Positions 11,095-19,151 of a stretch of 64,000 nt of DNA are shown here, piece after piece. Position numbers and translations under genes: made by a program. Each line of letters starts with the position of its first letter. The stretch's first letter is position 1. The stretch spans positions 2,594,121 to 2,658,120 of the forward strand of contig NZ_LMET01000001.1 of NCBI RefSeq assembly GCF_001426485.1. The letters are read 5' to 3'. The DNA is from Aeromicrobium sp. Root472D3 (lineage in GTDB: Bacteria; Actinomycetota; Actinomycetes; Propionibacteriales; Nocardioidaceae). Below the pieces are notes generated by a model. It saw only the letters and a list, made by a program, of their open reading frames with translations, made no database searches and was not told the origin of the DNA.

Positions 11095-12375
11095 TCAGAA
11101 GGTGACGGGGAGCTCGTCGACGCCGAACACGAACGACAGCTGGCGGAACGTCAGCTCCTCCTGCGGGCGGGCGAGCGCCAGGTCCGGGAAGCGCTGGAAC
11201 AGCTTCGGCAGCGCGATCCGCAGCTCCATGCGGGCCAGCTCGGCACCGATGCAGCGGTGGATGCCGTGCCCGAACGCCAGGTGCCCGGACGACGGGACGC
11301 GCGCGGGATCGAACTCGTCGGGACGGTCGCCGGCGACGTCCGGGTCGCGGTTGGCGCCGTTGAGCGAGGCGAGGATGACGTCGCCGGCCTTGATCTTCTG
11401 GCCGAACAGCTCCATGTCGTGCTTGGCGAAGCGCGGGAACGCGACCTGGACGACCGACAGGTAGCGCAGCAGCTCCTCGACGACCCGGTCGACGTCCTCG
11501 GGCGAGCCGCTGCGGACGAGCTCGGCGTAGGCCGGGTCGCGCAGCAGGACGATCGTGCCGAGCGCGATCATGCCGGCCGTGGTCTCGAAGCCGCCCGTGA
11601 AGATGCCGTCGGCCAGGCCCGCGAGGTCGAAGTCGCTGATCGTGTCGCCCTCGTCGCGGATGATCTGGCCGAGCAGGCCCGGGCCGGGCTCCTTGCGCTG
11701 ACGGGCCACGGCCTCGAACAGGAACTTGCGCTGGTCGGACACCGCGCCGAAGGCCGCCGCGCCGCCGTTCGTGGCGTCGAAGCGGTCGCTGCCGAGCTTG
11801 GCGAAGGCCTGGCTGTCGGCGTAGTCGAGCCCCAGCAGCGCACAGATGGTCTGGAACGGGATCGGGAACGCGACCGCGGTGCACAGGTCGGCCCCCTGGC
11901 CGGCGGCCTCGAGCGCATCGAGCTGCGCGTCGACGAAGTCGCTGATCATGGGCTCGAGACGCGCGAGGCGGCGCATCGTGAACTCCGGCGTGACGATCTT
12001 GCGCAGGCGGGTGTGCAGCGGCGGGTCGGTGAAGCCGAGCCCGCCGATGTCGTCGGCCGTCGCCGGTCCGTCACCGTGGAACAGGTGCCGGATGTCGTTG
12101 CTGTAGCTGTCGCGATCGGTCAGGATCGTGCGCGCCTCGTCGTGGCCCGTCACGAGGTAGGCCGTGAACGTGAACGGCAGCTCGAGCTTGTGCATCGGCT
12201 CGGTCGCGCGCCACCGCGCGATCTCGGGCAGGGCGTCCATACCGTCGCGCTGCAGAGGGATCTTGGTCTGATCGGGGATGAACGACAGCGCGCTGAGGTC
12301 GATGCCGTTCTTCTGGATGCGTTTGACGAGCATCCGACCGACCCAACGGCGCACTCTTCCCTTGACGTCGATCAC
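11095..12375 (-). CDS. Cytochrome P450
   Basis: Bacterial class I cytochrome P450, 426 residues. The I-helix oxygen-binding motif GGFETT is at residues 261-266, the K-helix ExxR at E301-R304, and the heme loop FGHGIHRCIG at 368-377 with the axial thiolate Cys375. Substrate is unknown; no ferredoxin or reductase gene is nearby, so redox partners must be encoded elsewhere. The start is a GTG at 12375, 6 bases after TAGTTT, implying a leaderless transcript. That -10 is flanked by an inverted repeat (12372-12394), suggesting repressor control. The membrane-protein gene follows 2 bases after the stop. Confidence 0.95.
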   Translation of the reverse strand: MIDVKGRVRRWVGRMLVKRIQKNGIDLSALSFIPDQTKIPLQRDGMDALPEIARWRATEPMHKLELPFTFTAYLVTGHDEARTILTDRDSYSNDIRHLFHGDGPATADDIGGLGFTDPPLHTRLRKIVTPEFTMRRLARLEPMISDFVDAQLDALEAAGQGADLCTAVAFPIPFQTICALLGLDYADSQAFAKLGSDRFDATNGGAAAFGAVSDQRKFLFEAVARQRKEPGPGLLGQIIRDEGDTISDFDLAGLADGIFTGGFETTAGMIALGTIVLLRDPAYAELVRSGSPEDVDRVVEELLRYLSVVQVAFPRFAKHDMELFGQKIKAGDVILASLNGANRDPDVAGDRPDEFDPARVPSSGHLAFGHGIHRCIGAELARMELRIALPKLFQRFPDLALARPQEELTFRQLSFVFGVDELPVTF

Positions 12376-12394
12376 GTGAAGAAACTACACGTCA
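12372..12394 (-). promoter_or_regulatory. P450 promoter with flanking inverted repeat
   Basis: On the minus strand the -10 hexamer TAGTTT (12387-12382) lies between the arms TGACGTG and CACGTGA (6 of 7 pairs, 9-base spacer). A dimeric repressor bound here would cover the -10 and the start codon. Confidence 0.4.
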
Positions 12395-12472
12395 CGCTTG
12401 CAGGTTCGCGCCAGCCGGTAGAGGGTGTCACGAAAGCGATGCCCACAGGCACGCACTTTCGATGGGGGCTGC

Positions 12473-13927
12473 ATGACGACCGACACCGCGAATGCCGAGC
12501 GACCGACCGAGCTGAAACGGGTCATGGGGCCCAAGCTCCTCCTGCTGTTCATCGTCGGCGACATCCTGGGAGCCGGGATCTACGCCGTCACGGGGCAGAT
12601 GGCGGGGCAGGTGGGAGGCATCGTCTGGCTGCCGTTCCTCCTGGCGTTCGTCGTCGCCACGATGACGGCGCTGTCGTACCTCGAGCTGGTCACGAAGTAC
12701 CCGCAGGCCGCGGGTGCCGCCCTCTACGCCCACAAGGCGTTCGGTGTGCACTTCATCACGTTCCTGGTCGCGTTCGCCGTGGTCTGCTCGGGCATCACGA
12801 GCGCCTCGACGTCCGCCAAGACGCTCGCCGACAACTTCTCGGGCGGCCTGGAGATCAACGGCTGGATCGACAGCGCGCTGACGCCCGGTGCCATCACGGC
12901 CATCGCGATGGGCTTCATGGTCCTGCTGGCGCTGATCAACCTGCGCGGCGTCGGCGAGAGCGTCAAGTTCAACGTCGTCCTGACGCTCGTCGAGGTCGCG
13001 GCCCTGACGATCGTGATCGGCGTCGGCTTCTACGTCATCGGCCGCGGTGACGCCGACATGTCCGAGCTCGTGCAGTTCAGCGACTACGGCGACCGGGGCA
13101 TGTTCCTGGCCGTCACGGCGGCGACGTCGATCGCGTTCTTCGCGATGGTGGGCTTCGAGGACGCCGTCAACATGGTCGAGGAGGTCGAGGAGCCCGAGAA
13201 GATCTTCCCCCGGACGATGCTGACGGGCCTCGGCATCGCGGTCATCATGTACATGTTCGTCGCCGTCTCGGTCGTCAGCGTGCTGACGGCACCCGAGCTC
13301 AAGACGATCGCCGACTCCGAGGGGCGCGCGCTGCTCGAGGTCGTCTCGAAGGGTGCACCCGACTTCCCGATCGACAAGGTGTTCCCGTTCCTCGCGGTGT
13401 TCGCGGTCGCCAACACGGCGCTCATCAACATGCTGATGGCCAGCCGCCTGCTGTACGGCATGTCGCGCCAGCGCGTGCTGCCCAAGCAGCTCGGAGCCGT
13501 GCTGCCCGGGCGTCGCACGCCGTGGGCCGCGATCCTGTTCTCGACGCTCATGGCGCTCGGCCTGATCTTCTACGTGACGCGCGATCCCGACAGCAACGTC
13601 GTGGCCAACCTGTCGAACGTCACGTCGCTGCTGCTGCTGTGCGTGTTCGCGGTCGTCAACATCGCGTGCGTCGTCCTGCGCCGTCGCCGCGACCCCGACG
13701 CGAAGACGTCGTTCCGCTCCCCCGGCCCCCTGCCGGCCGTCGCGGCCGTCCTGTGCCTCTTCCTGGCCGGCCCGTGGGTCGACCGCGACGGCGCGGTGTA
13801 CGAGATCGCAGGCGTCCTGATGCTGATCGGTGTGGCGCTGTGGGCCCTCACGCTGCTGGTCAACAGGGCCACCGGCACCGGCACCGGCGACCTCGGGGAG
13901 CTCACCGACGACGTCGAGGTCGAGTAG
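12473..13927 (+). CDS. APC-family amino acid permease
   Basis: A 484-residue amino acid/polyamine transporter with about 12 transmembrane helices. The first helix region LLLLFIVGDILGAGIYAVTGQMAG has the unwound G-[AS]-G-I-Y substrate motif typical of the superfamily. Later features include MVGFEDAVNMVEEVEEPEK and the ALINMLMASRLLYGMSRQ segment of helix 8. Substrate specificity cannot be read from sequence. I chose the ATG at 12473 because GGGGG precedes it with good spacing and MTTDTANAERPTELKR is a plausible cytosolic N-terminus; an in-frame upstream extension lacks conservation. It is divergent from the P450 gene. Confidence 0.92.
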   Translation: MTTDTANAERPTELKRVMGPKLLLLFIVGDILGAGIYAVTGQMAGQVGGIVWLPFLLAFVVATMTALSYLELVTKYPQAAGAALYAHKAFGVHFITFLVAFAVVCSGITSASTSAKTLADNFSGGLEINGWIDSALTPGAITAIAMGFMVLLALINLRGVGESVKFNVVLTLVEVAALTIVIGVGFYVIGRGDADMSELVQFSDYGDRGMFLAVTAATSIAFFAMVGFEDAVNMVEEVEEPEKIFPRTMLTGLGIAVIMYMFVAVSVVSVLTAPELKTIADSEGRALLEVVSKGAPDFPIDKVFPFLAVFAVANTALINMLMASRLLYGMSRQRVLPKQLGAVLPGRRTPWAAILFSTLMALGLIFYVTRDPDSNVVANLSNVTSLLLLCVFAVVNIACVVLRRRRDPDAKTSFRSPGPLPAVAAVLCLFLAGPWVDRDGAVYEIAGVLMLIGVALWALTLLVNRATGTGTGDLGELTDDVEVE

Positions 13928-13941
13928 ACCCCGACACGACG

Positions 13942-13979
13942 ACGAACGGCCGGCCCCCGCGAGGGGACCGGCCGTTCGT
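13942..13979. terminator. Bidirectional hairpin between permease and terC
   Basis: Perfect 12-base arms ACGAACGGCCGG and CCGGCCGTTCGT, extended by CCCC/GGGG around a small loop, lie between two convergent genes. There is no U-tract, as is common in actinobacterial terminators. Confidence 0.85.
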
Positions 13980-14002
13980 GCGTTCGCCTCGGGCGACGAG
14001 GA

Positions 14003-15046
14003 TCAGACCTCGTCGTCGGCAGCGCCCGTCGTGACCTTGGGCGTGCCGTCGGGGTTGAGGCCCGCCTTCTCGCGACGGCTCGACACCGTCAGGCTGACGA
14101 TCGCGGTGATGCTGAGGATGCCGACGATCACGCCGAGGCTCAGCAGCGTCGGGATCTCGTAGACCGGCACGTGCTCGCCACCGTTGATGAACGGCAGCTC
14201 GTTCTCGTGCAGCGCGTGCAGGATCAGCTTGACGCCGATGAACGCGAGCAGGATCGCGAGGCCCTGCGACAGGTAGATGAGCTTCTTGAGCAGACCGCCC
14301 AGCAGGAAGTACAGCTGACGCAGACCCATCAGCGCGAACACGTTGGCCGTGAAGACCAGGTACGGCTCCTTCGTGAGGCCGTAGATCGCGGGGATCGAGT
14401 CGAGCGCGAACAGCAGGTCGGTCGTGCCGAGGGCGATGATGACCAGGAACATCGGCGTGATGGCGCGCTTGCCGTTCTCGTGGACGAACAGCTTCAGGCC
14501 GTCCCACTGCTCCGACACCGTGAAGCGCTTGCGCGCCATGCGGACGACCGCGTTCTCGCCGTCGTCGTCGTGGTCGGTGTCCTTCATCAGGTTGTAGCCC
14601 GTGTAGAGCAGGAACGCACCGAAGATGTAGAAGATCCACGAGACCTGCTCGATCGCGACCGCGCCCAGCGCGATGAACACCGCGCGGAAGATCAGGGCGA
14701 TGACGATGCCCACCATCAGGGCTTCCTGCTGGTACTTCCGCGGCACCTTGAAGCTGGCCATGATGATGATGAAGATGAACAGGTTGTCGATCGACAGGCT
14801 GTACTCGGTCAGCCAGCCGGCGAAGAACTGCAGACCGAAGTCGCCGTCCTTGATCGTCGAGTCGTTGTGGTAGATCGAGACCCAGATGCCGAAGGCGATC
14901 GCGAGTCCGACGTACACGCTCAGGTAGGTCGCGCACTCCTTCATCGACGGCTCGTGCGGACGACGCGCGACGATCAGGATGTCGAAGAGCAGCACCGCGA
15001 GCGTCACGCCGATCGTGATCGCCCATTCGGTGGTGGATACGTTCAA
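14003..15046 (-). CDS. TerC-family membrane protein (predicted Mn2+ exporter)
   Basis: A 347-residue TerC-family protein with nine or so helices. The family sequence EYSLSIDNLFIFIIIMASFKVP and the second acidic motif LALDSIPA-like segment (GTTDLLFALDSIPAIYGLT) supply membrane aspartates thought to carry metal. TerC relatives such as Alx, YceF and YkoY export manganese, often loading it on secreted enzymes. The start is an unusual TTG at 15046, with GGAGGA 6 bases before it. A predicted yybP-ykoY manganese riboswitch occupies the leader, which agrees with the metal role. The C-terminus ends in an acidic tail. Confidence 0.93.
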   Translation of the reverse strand: MNVSTTEWAITIGVTLAVLLFDILIVARRPHEPSMKECATYLSVYVGLAIAFGIWVSIYHNDSTIKDGDFGLQFFAGWLTEYSLSIDNLFIFIIIMASFKVPRKYQQEALMVGIVIALIFRAVFIALGAVAIEQVSWIFYIFGAFLLYTGYNLMKDTDHDDDGENAVVRMARKRFTVSEQWDGLKLFVHENGKRAITPMFLVIIALGTTDLLFALDSIPAIYGLTKEPYLVFTANVFALMGLRQLYFLLGGLLKKLIYLSQGLAILLAFIGVKLILHALHENELPFINGGEHVPVYEIPTLLSLGVIVGILSITAIVSLTVSSRREKAGLNPDGTPKVTTGAADDEV

Positions 15047-15172
15047 GAGAGTCCTCCGGTCTCATGCAGGCCGGAGGTCTCTTCCGCCGCTGGCGCGGCC
15101 CGCAACACCGGGTGACTGCAGGGAGTCACCGTGATGACGGCGTTGCGGTTGGGGAATACTCCCCTCCGAGGC
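15047..15172 (-). ncRNA. Predicted yybP-ykoY manganese riboswitch in the terC leader
   Basis: The leader contains the class hallmarks in order: CGGAGG then GGGGAGTA (15164-15157), CCGTCATCACGG after a helix strand CGCAAC, a GGTGACT...AGTCACC hairpin, the return strand GTGTTGCG, and a 3' GAAGAGACCTCCGG. P1 pairs CGGAGG (15168-15163) with CCTCCG (15077-15072). The same CCTCCGG can instead pair with CCGGAGG (15059-15053), which holds the Shine-Dalgarno for the TTG start. Manganese-stabilised P1 would therefore free the ribosome-binding site. AAGAAT just upstream is a possible -10 placing transcription start at the aptamer. Confidence 0.78.
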
Positions 15173-15221
15173 ACATTCTTGCAGGCAGAGGCCAGATCTG
15201 CCTCATCTGAGACCGCCGCAC

Positions 15222-15242
15222 GACGGCGATGTGAGCGCCGTC
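15222..15242 (-). terminator. Hairpin downstream of uvrB
   Basis: Arms GACGGCG and CGCCGTC with a 7-base loop lie 48 bases past the uvrB stop and before the terC leader, both on the minus strand. It probably insulates terC from uvrB read-through. A second hairpin with arms AGGCAGA/TCTGCCT is at 15183-15203. Confidence 0.5.
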
Positions 15243-15289
15243 TCGCCCTCGGACGTCGGCCCGCGTCGCGGCGCCGGCGCCGTGCTCCG

Positions 15290-17374
15290 TCAGACGCCGG
15301 CCTCGAGCATGCCGCGCAGCTCCTTCTTCAGGTCGCCGATCTCGTCGCGCAGGCGCGCCGCGACCTCGAACTGCAGCTCGGCCGCGGCGGCCCGCATCTG
15401 CTCGCTGAGCTGCTCGATCAGTGCCGCCAGCTCGCCCGACGGGAGGTTGGCCAGATCGGCCGTGTGCTGGCCCAGCGGCACGGGCGCGCCCTTGCGTCGC
15501 TTGTCGCCCGTGGCCGCCAGCAACGAGGCCGTGTCGGCGTCCTCGCGTGCCAGCATGTCGGTGATGTCGCCGATCTTGCGTCGCAGCGGCGTCGGGTCGA
15601 TGCCGTTGGCCGTGTTGTAGGCGACCTGCTTCTCGCGGCGACGGTTGGTCTCGTCGATCGCGTAGGCCATCGAGTCCGTGATGCGGTCGGCGTACATGAT
15701 GACCTGGCCCGAGACGTTGCGCGCCGCGCGGCCGATCGTCTGGATCAGCGAGCGCTCCGACCGCAGGAAGCCCTCCTTGTCGGCGTCGAGGATCGCGACG
15801 AGGCTCACCTCCGGCAGGTCGAGGCCCTCGCGCAGCAGGTTGATGCCCACCAGGACGTCGTACTCGCCCATGCGCAGCTCGCGCAGCAGCTCGACGCGGC
15901 GCAGGGTGTCGACCTCGGAGTGCAGGTAGCGCGTGCGGATGCCGGCCTCGAGCAGGTAGTCGGTGAGGTCTTCCGACATCTTCTTGGTCAGGGTCGTGAC
16001 CAGCACGCGCTCGTTCTTGTCGGTGCGGGTGCGGATCTGCGTGATCAGGTCGTCGATCTGGCCCTTGGTCGGCTTGACGACGACCTCGGGGTCGATCAGG
16101 CCGGTCGGTCGGATGATCTGCTCGACGACGTCGCCCTGCACCTTCTCCATCTCGTAGTTGCCGGGGGTGGCGGACAGGTAGACGGTCTGGCCGATGCGCT
16201 CGAGGAACTCGGGCCACTTCAGCGGGCGGTTGTCCATCGCGCTGGGCAGGCGGAAGCCGTGGTCGACGAGCGACCGCTTGCGCGACATGTCGCCCTCGTA
16301 CATCGCGCCGATCTGCGGGATCGTGACGTGCGACTCGTCGACGACCAGGACGAAGTCGTCGGGGAAGTAGTCGAGCAGGCAGTGGCCCGGCGTGCCGGGC
16401 CCGCGCTGGTCCATGTGGCGCGAGTAGTTCTCGATGCCGGCGCACGTGCCGACCTGCTCCATCATCTCGATGTCGTACGTCGTGCGCATGCGCAGGCGCT
16501 GCGCCTCGAGCAGCTTGTTCTGGCCCTCGAGCTCGGCGAGGCGCTCCTCGAGCTCGACCTTGATCGTCTCGATCGCCTTGCGCATCGTCGCGGGACCGGC
16601 GGCGTAGTGCGTCGCCGAGCCGACGAACAGCTCCTGGTCGTCGCTCAGCACCTCGCCCGTCAGCGGGTGCAGCGTCATGAGCCGCTCGATCTCGTCGCCG
16701 AAGAACTCGACCCGGACCGCGTGCTCCTGGTAGACGGGGAAGATCTCGACGGTGTCGCCCTTGACGCGGAACGTGCCGCGGGTCGAGGCGACGTCGTTGC
16801 GGACGTACTGGGCCTCGACGAGGGTGCGCAGCAGCTGGTCGCGGGCCATCTCCTCGCCGACCTTGAAGCCGATCATGCGCTCGAGGTACTCCTGCGCCGA
16901 GCCGAGGCCGTAGATGCACGAGACCGTCGCGACGACGATGACGTCGCGACGCGTCAGCAGCGACCACGTGGCGGAGTGGCGCAGCCGCTCGACCTCCTCG
17001 TTGATCGAGGAGTCCTTCTCGATGTAGGTGTCGCTCTGCGCGATGTACGCCTCGGGCTGGTAGTAGTCGTAGTACGAGACGAAGTACTCGACGGCGTTGT
17101 GCGGCAGCAGCTCGCGCAGCTCGTTGGCGAACTGCGCCGCCAGCAGCTTGTTGGGCATCATGACGAGCATGGGGCGCTGCAGACGCTCGGCCAGCCACGC
17201 CGTCGTGGCGGTCTTTCCGGTACCGGTCGCACCCAGCAGGACGTTGTCGACGCTGCCGGCCTTGATGCGCTTCTCGAGCTCGGCGATCGCCGCCGGCTGG
17301 TCACCCGCGGGGACGTACTCCGAGACGACCTCGATGGGCGCGACCTGACGCTTAAGCTCCGAAACTGACCTCAT
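15290..17374 (-). CDS. uvrB: Excinuclease ABC subunit UvrB
   Basis: Damage-verifying helicase of nucleotide excision repair, 694 residues. Walker A GATGTGKT is at residues 48-55; the DNA-clamping beta-hairpin region has [22 protein letters not shown] near 95-117. The helicase motifs [27 protein letters not shown] and QTIGRAARN follow. A C-terminal UVR motif ([36 protein letters not shown]) binds UvrC. The ATG at 17374 starts the conserved region. It lies 8 kb from uvrA and no LexA-like box was seen in its 49-bp upstream gap with tetR. Confidence 0.97.
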   Translation of the reverse strand: MRSVSELKRQVAPIEVVSEYVPAGDQPAAIAELEKRIKAGSVDNVLLGATGTGKTATTAWLAERLQRPMLVMMPNKLLAAQFANELRELLPHNAVEYFVSYYDYYQPEAYIAQSDTYIEKDSSINEEVERLRHSATWSLLTRRDVIVVATVSCIYGLGSAQEYLERMIGFKVGEEMARDQLLRTLVEAQYVRNDVASTRGTFRVKGDTVEIFPVYQEHAVRVEFFGDEIERLMTLHPLTGEVLSDDQELFVGSATHYAAGPATMRKAIETIKVELEERLAELEGQNKLLEAQRLRMRTTYDIEMMEQVGTCAGIENYSRHMDQRGPGTPGHCLLDYFPDDFVLVVDESHVTIPQIGAMYEGDMSRKRSLVDHGFRLPSAMDNRPLKWPEFLERIGQTVYLSATPGNYEMEKVQGDVVEQIIRPTGLIDPEVVVKPTKGQIDDLITQIRTRTDKNERVLVTTLTKKMSEDLTDYLLEAGIRTRYLHSEVDTLRRVELLRELRMGEYDVLVGINLLREGLDLPEVSLVAILDADKEGFLRSERSLIQTIGRAARNVSGQVIMYADRITDSMAYAIDETNRRREKQVAYNTANGIDPTPLRRKIGDITDMLAREDADTASLLAATGDKRRKGAPVPLGQHTADLANLPSGELAALIEQLSEQMRAAAAELQFEVAARLRDEIGDLKKELRGMLEAGV

Positions 17375-17423
17375 GCACCGAGCCTACGACCAGCCACCGA
17401 CAGCGCACCCTAAACTCGTGCGC

Positions 17424-18080
17424 ATGGCTGTCTCGGAACGCCGCGCAGAGCGCAAGAGGGAGATTCTCGAGGCGACCCGGACGTTGTTCGACGAGCGAGG
17501 CGTGAGAGACGCCCAGATCGAGGACATCGCACGGGCCGTCGGGATCAACCGCGCCATCATCTACCGCCACTTCTCCGGCAAGGAGGAGCTCTTCGCCGAG
17601 ACCCTCGTCGGCTACCTCCAGGAGCTCGACCGCACGCTCGGTGCCGCCGACGACCCGTCGCGAGATCCCGAGGACCGCCTGCGGTCCATCACGATCGGCT
17701 TCCTCGACTTCGGCGCCCGACTGCCGGCGTTCGTCGACTGCGCACAGGCCCTCCTGCGCCGCCGCGGCGAGGAGCTCATGGAGGAGGTCAGCCAGAAGGT
17801 CATGATCGACCTGGGCCTCGCGATGGCCGCCTGCCTGAACCACGTCGTCGAGATCCTCGACGCGGGCGTGGCCACGCGGCAGTTCACGGTGCGCGACCCC
17901 AACCTGCTGGCCAACATCTTCTACACGCAGGCCCTCGGCGTGCTCAACCTCGCGACGCTCCAGCTGTCGGTGCGCGAGGACAACCCGGGGCTGCCGGCCG
18001 TCGACGCCGTCCCGTTCGACGAGGTCAAGCAGCTCGTCGCCGTCGCGGCCGTCGCGATGGCTCGCGGCACCGACCGCTAG
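17424..18080 (+). CDS. TetR-family transcriptional regulator
   Basis: A 218-residue TetR-type repressor with an N-terminal helix-turn-helix (ILEATRTLFDERGVRDAQIEDIARAVGINRAIIYRHFSGKEELFAETL, about residues 13-60) and a helical ligand-binding domain. The start is the ATG at 17424, 7 bases after TAAACT, consistent with a leaderless transcript; upstream in-frame codons are not conserved. It is convergent with the SDR gene (4 bases between stops) and near fadA2/fabG4. The operator at 20625-20639 is a candidate target, by proximity only: TetR genes also flank the fabG4-fadA2 region of mycobacteria. Confidence 0.88.
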   Translation: MAVSERRAERKREILEATRTLFDERGVRDAQIEDIARAVGINRAIIYRHFSGKEELFAETLVGYLQELDRTLGAADDPSRDPEDRLRSITIGFLDFGARLPAFVDCAQALLRRRGEELMEEVSQKVMIDLGLAMAACLNHVVEILDAGVATRQFTVRDPNLLANIFYTQALGVLNLATLQLSVREDNPGLPAVDAVPFDEVKQLVAVAAVAMARGTDR

Positions 18081-18084
18081 GCGC

Positions 18085-19047
18085 TCACGCGAAGGCGTCG
18101 ACCCCGGTGCGCCGGGCCGACAGCGTCCACAGGCGGGCGGCCTGCTCCGGATCGGTCGCGTGGGCGGCGACACCGCGCCGCGGACCGTCCGGGACGTGCG
18201 GCTCGGCGACGTCGCAGTCCTCGAGGTACACACCGCCCATGCCGTCGAGCCGAGACGACGTGGCGGCCCACACCTGCGTCGCGGCCCCCTGCTCGGGCGT
18301 CTTGAACATCGACGGGTCGACCGGCGTCCCGTCGGGGTTGACCCAGCCCATCTCGACCTGCTCCTCGACCGGCAGGTGCCGCTGGAGCGGCGTCAGGATG
18401 CCGCCGGGGTGCAGCGAGAACGCGCGCACGCCGACGTCGCGCCCGAGGGCGTCGAGGTGCAGGGCGAACAGCGCGTTGGCGGTCTTGGCCTGGCCGTAGG
18501 CCTCCCACTTGTCGTAGTCGCCGCCCTCGAAGTCGACGTCGTCCCACCGGATGCCCGAGCGCAGGTGGCCCGTCGACGACACCGAGACGACGCGGGCGCC
18601 GCCGGGCTCGATGACGGGCCACAGGCGGTTGACCAGCGCGAAGTGGCCGAGGTGGTTGGTCGCGAACTGCGCCTCCCAGCCCGGGCCGCCACGCGTCTCG
18701 GGCGTCGCCATGATGCCGGCGCTGTCGATCACCACGTCGAGCGTGCGACCGGACCCGACGAGCCGGTCGGCGAAGGCGGCGACGCTGTCGAGGTCGCCCA
18801 GGTCGAGCTCGTCGACCTCGGTGCGGTCGATGCCCGCCAGCTGGTCGCGGGCCTGGTCCGGTCGGCGGGCGGGGACGACGACCCGGGCGCCCGCCTTCGC
18901 CAGCGCGCGGGTGGTCTCGAGACCGATGCCGGAGTAGCCGCCCGTGACGAGGGCCGTCGTGCCGGTCAGGTCGATGCCGTCGAGCACCTCGTCGGCCGTC
19001 GTGTGCGCCCCGAAGCCGGAGCCGATGGGCGTCTGCGAAGAAGTCAT
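18085..19047 (-). CDS. Short-chain dehydrogenase/reductase
   Basis: A 320-residue classical/extended SDR of the retinol-dehydrogenase-like type. The cofactor motif TALVTGGYSGIG is near residues 30-41, a DSAGIMATP block replaces the usual NNAG, NHLGHFALVNRL is present, and the catalytic set is S in SVSSTGH, Y in YGQAKTAN (Y-G-Q-A-K) and K. Arg residues after beta-2 (PARRPDQA) suggest NADP(H). The substrate is unknown. The ATG at 19047 lies 7 bases after the -10 TAGCGT of a MerR-type promoter (19055-19085), so it should be leaderless and inducible by a MerR-family activator; no merR gene is in the window. Confidence 0.92.
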   Translation of the reverse strand: MTSSQTPIGSGFGAHTTADEVLDGIDLTGTTALVTGGYSGIGLETTRALAKAGARVVVPARRPDQARDQLAGIDRTEVDELDLGDLDSVAAFADRLVGSGRTLDVVIDSAGIMATPETRGGPGWEAQFATNHLGHFALVNRLWPVIEPGGARVVSVSSTGHLRSGIRWDDVDFEGGDYDKWEAYGQAKTANALFALHLDALGRDVGVRAFSLHPGGILTPLQRHLPVEEQVEMGWVNPDGTPVDPSMFKTPEQGAATQVWAATSSRLDGMGGVYLEDCDVAEPHVPDGPRRGVAAHATDPEQAARLWTLSARRTGVDAFA

Positions 19048-19054
19048 GCCCACG

Positions 19055-19085
19055 ACGCTAGGTGCTGGAGCGCGCTCCAGCGCAA
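19055..19085 (-). promoter_or_regulatory. MerR-type promoter with 18-bp palindrome in a 19-bp spacer
   Basis: On the minus strand, TTGCGC (-35, 19085-19080) and TAGCGT (-10, 19060-19055) are separated by exactly 19 bases. A perfect 18-bp palindrome GCTGGAGCGCGCTCCAGC at 19064-19081 fills most of the spacer. Over-long 19-20 bp spacers with the operator between the hexamers are the hallmark of promoters that MerR-family activators untwist. Confidence 0.7.
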
Positions 19086-19101
19086 CCCCCTGGACGACGC
19101 A

Positions 19102-19133
19102 GGGCCCGACGTCCCTGAGAAGACGTCGGGCCC
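19102..19133 (-). terminator. Hairpin terminator downstream of the thiolase gene
   Basis: Perfect 12-base arms GGGCCCGACGTC and GACGTCGGGCCC enclose an 8-base loop, 18 bases past the thiolase stop and before the SDR promoter. It should isolate the regulated SDR from thiolase transcription. Confidence 0.85.
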
Positions 19134-19151
19134 GGCGGGCGGGGTGGCGGG

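Noticed and set aside
15047..15289. Small protein gene in the terC leader
   Set aside because: Open frames there are short, and the conserved RNA helices and sequence signature explain the region better.
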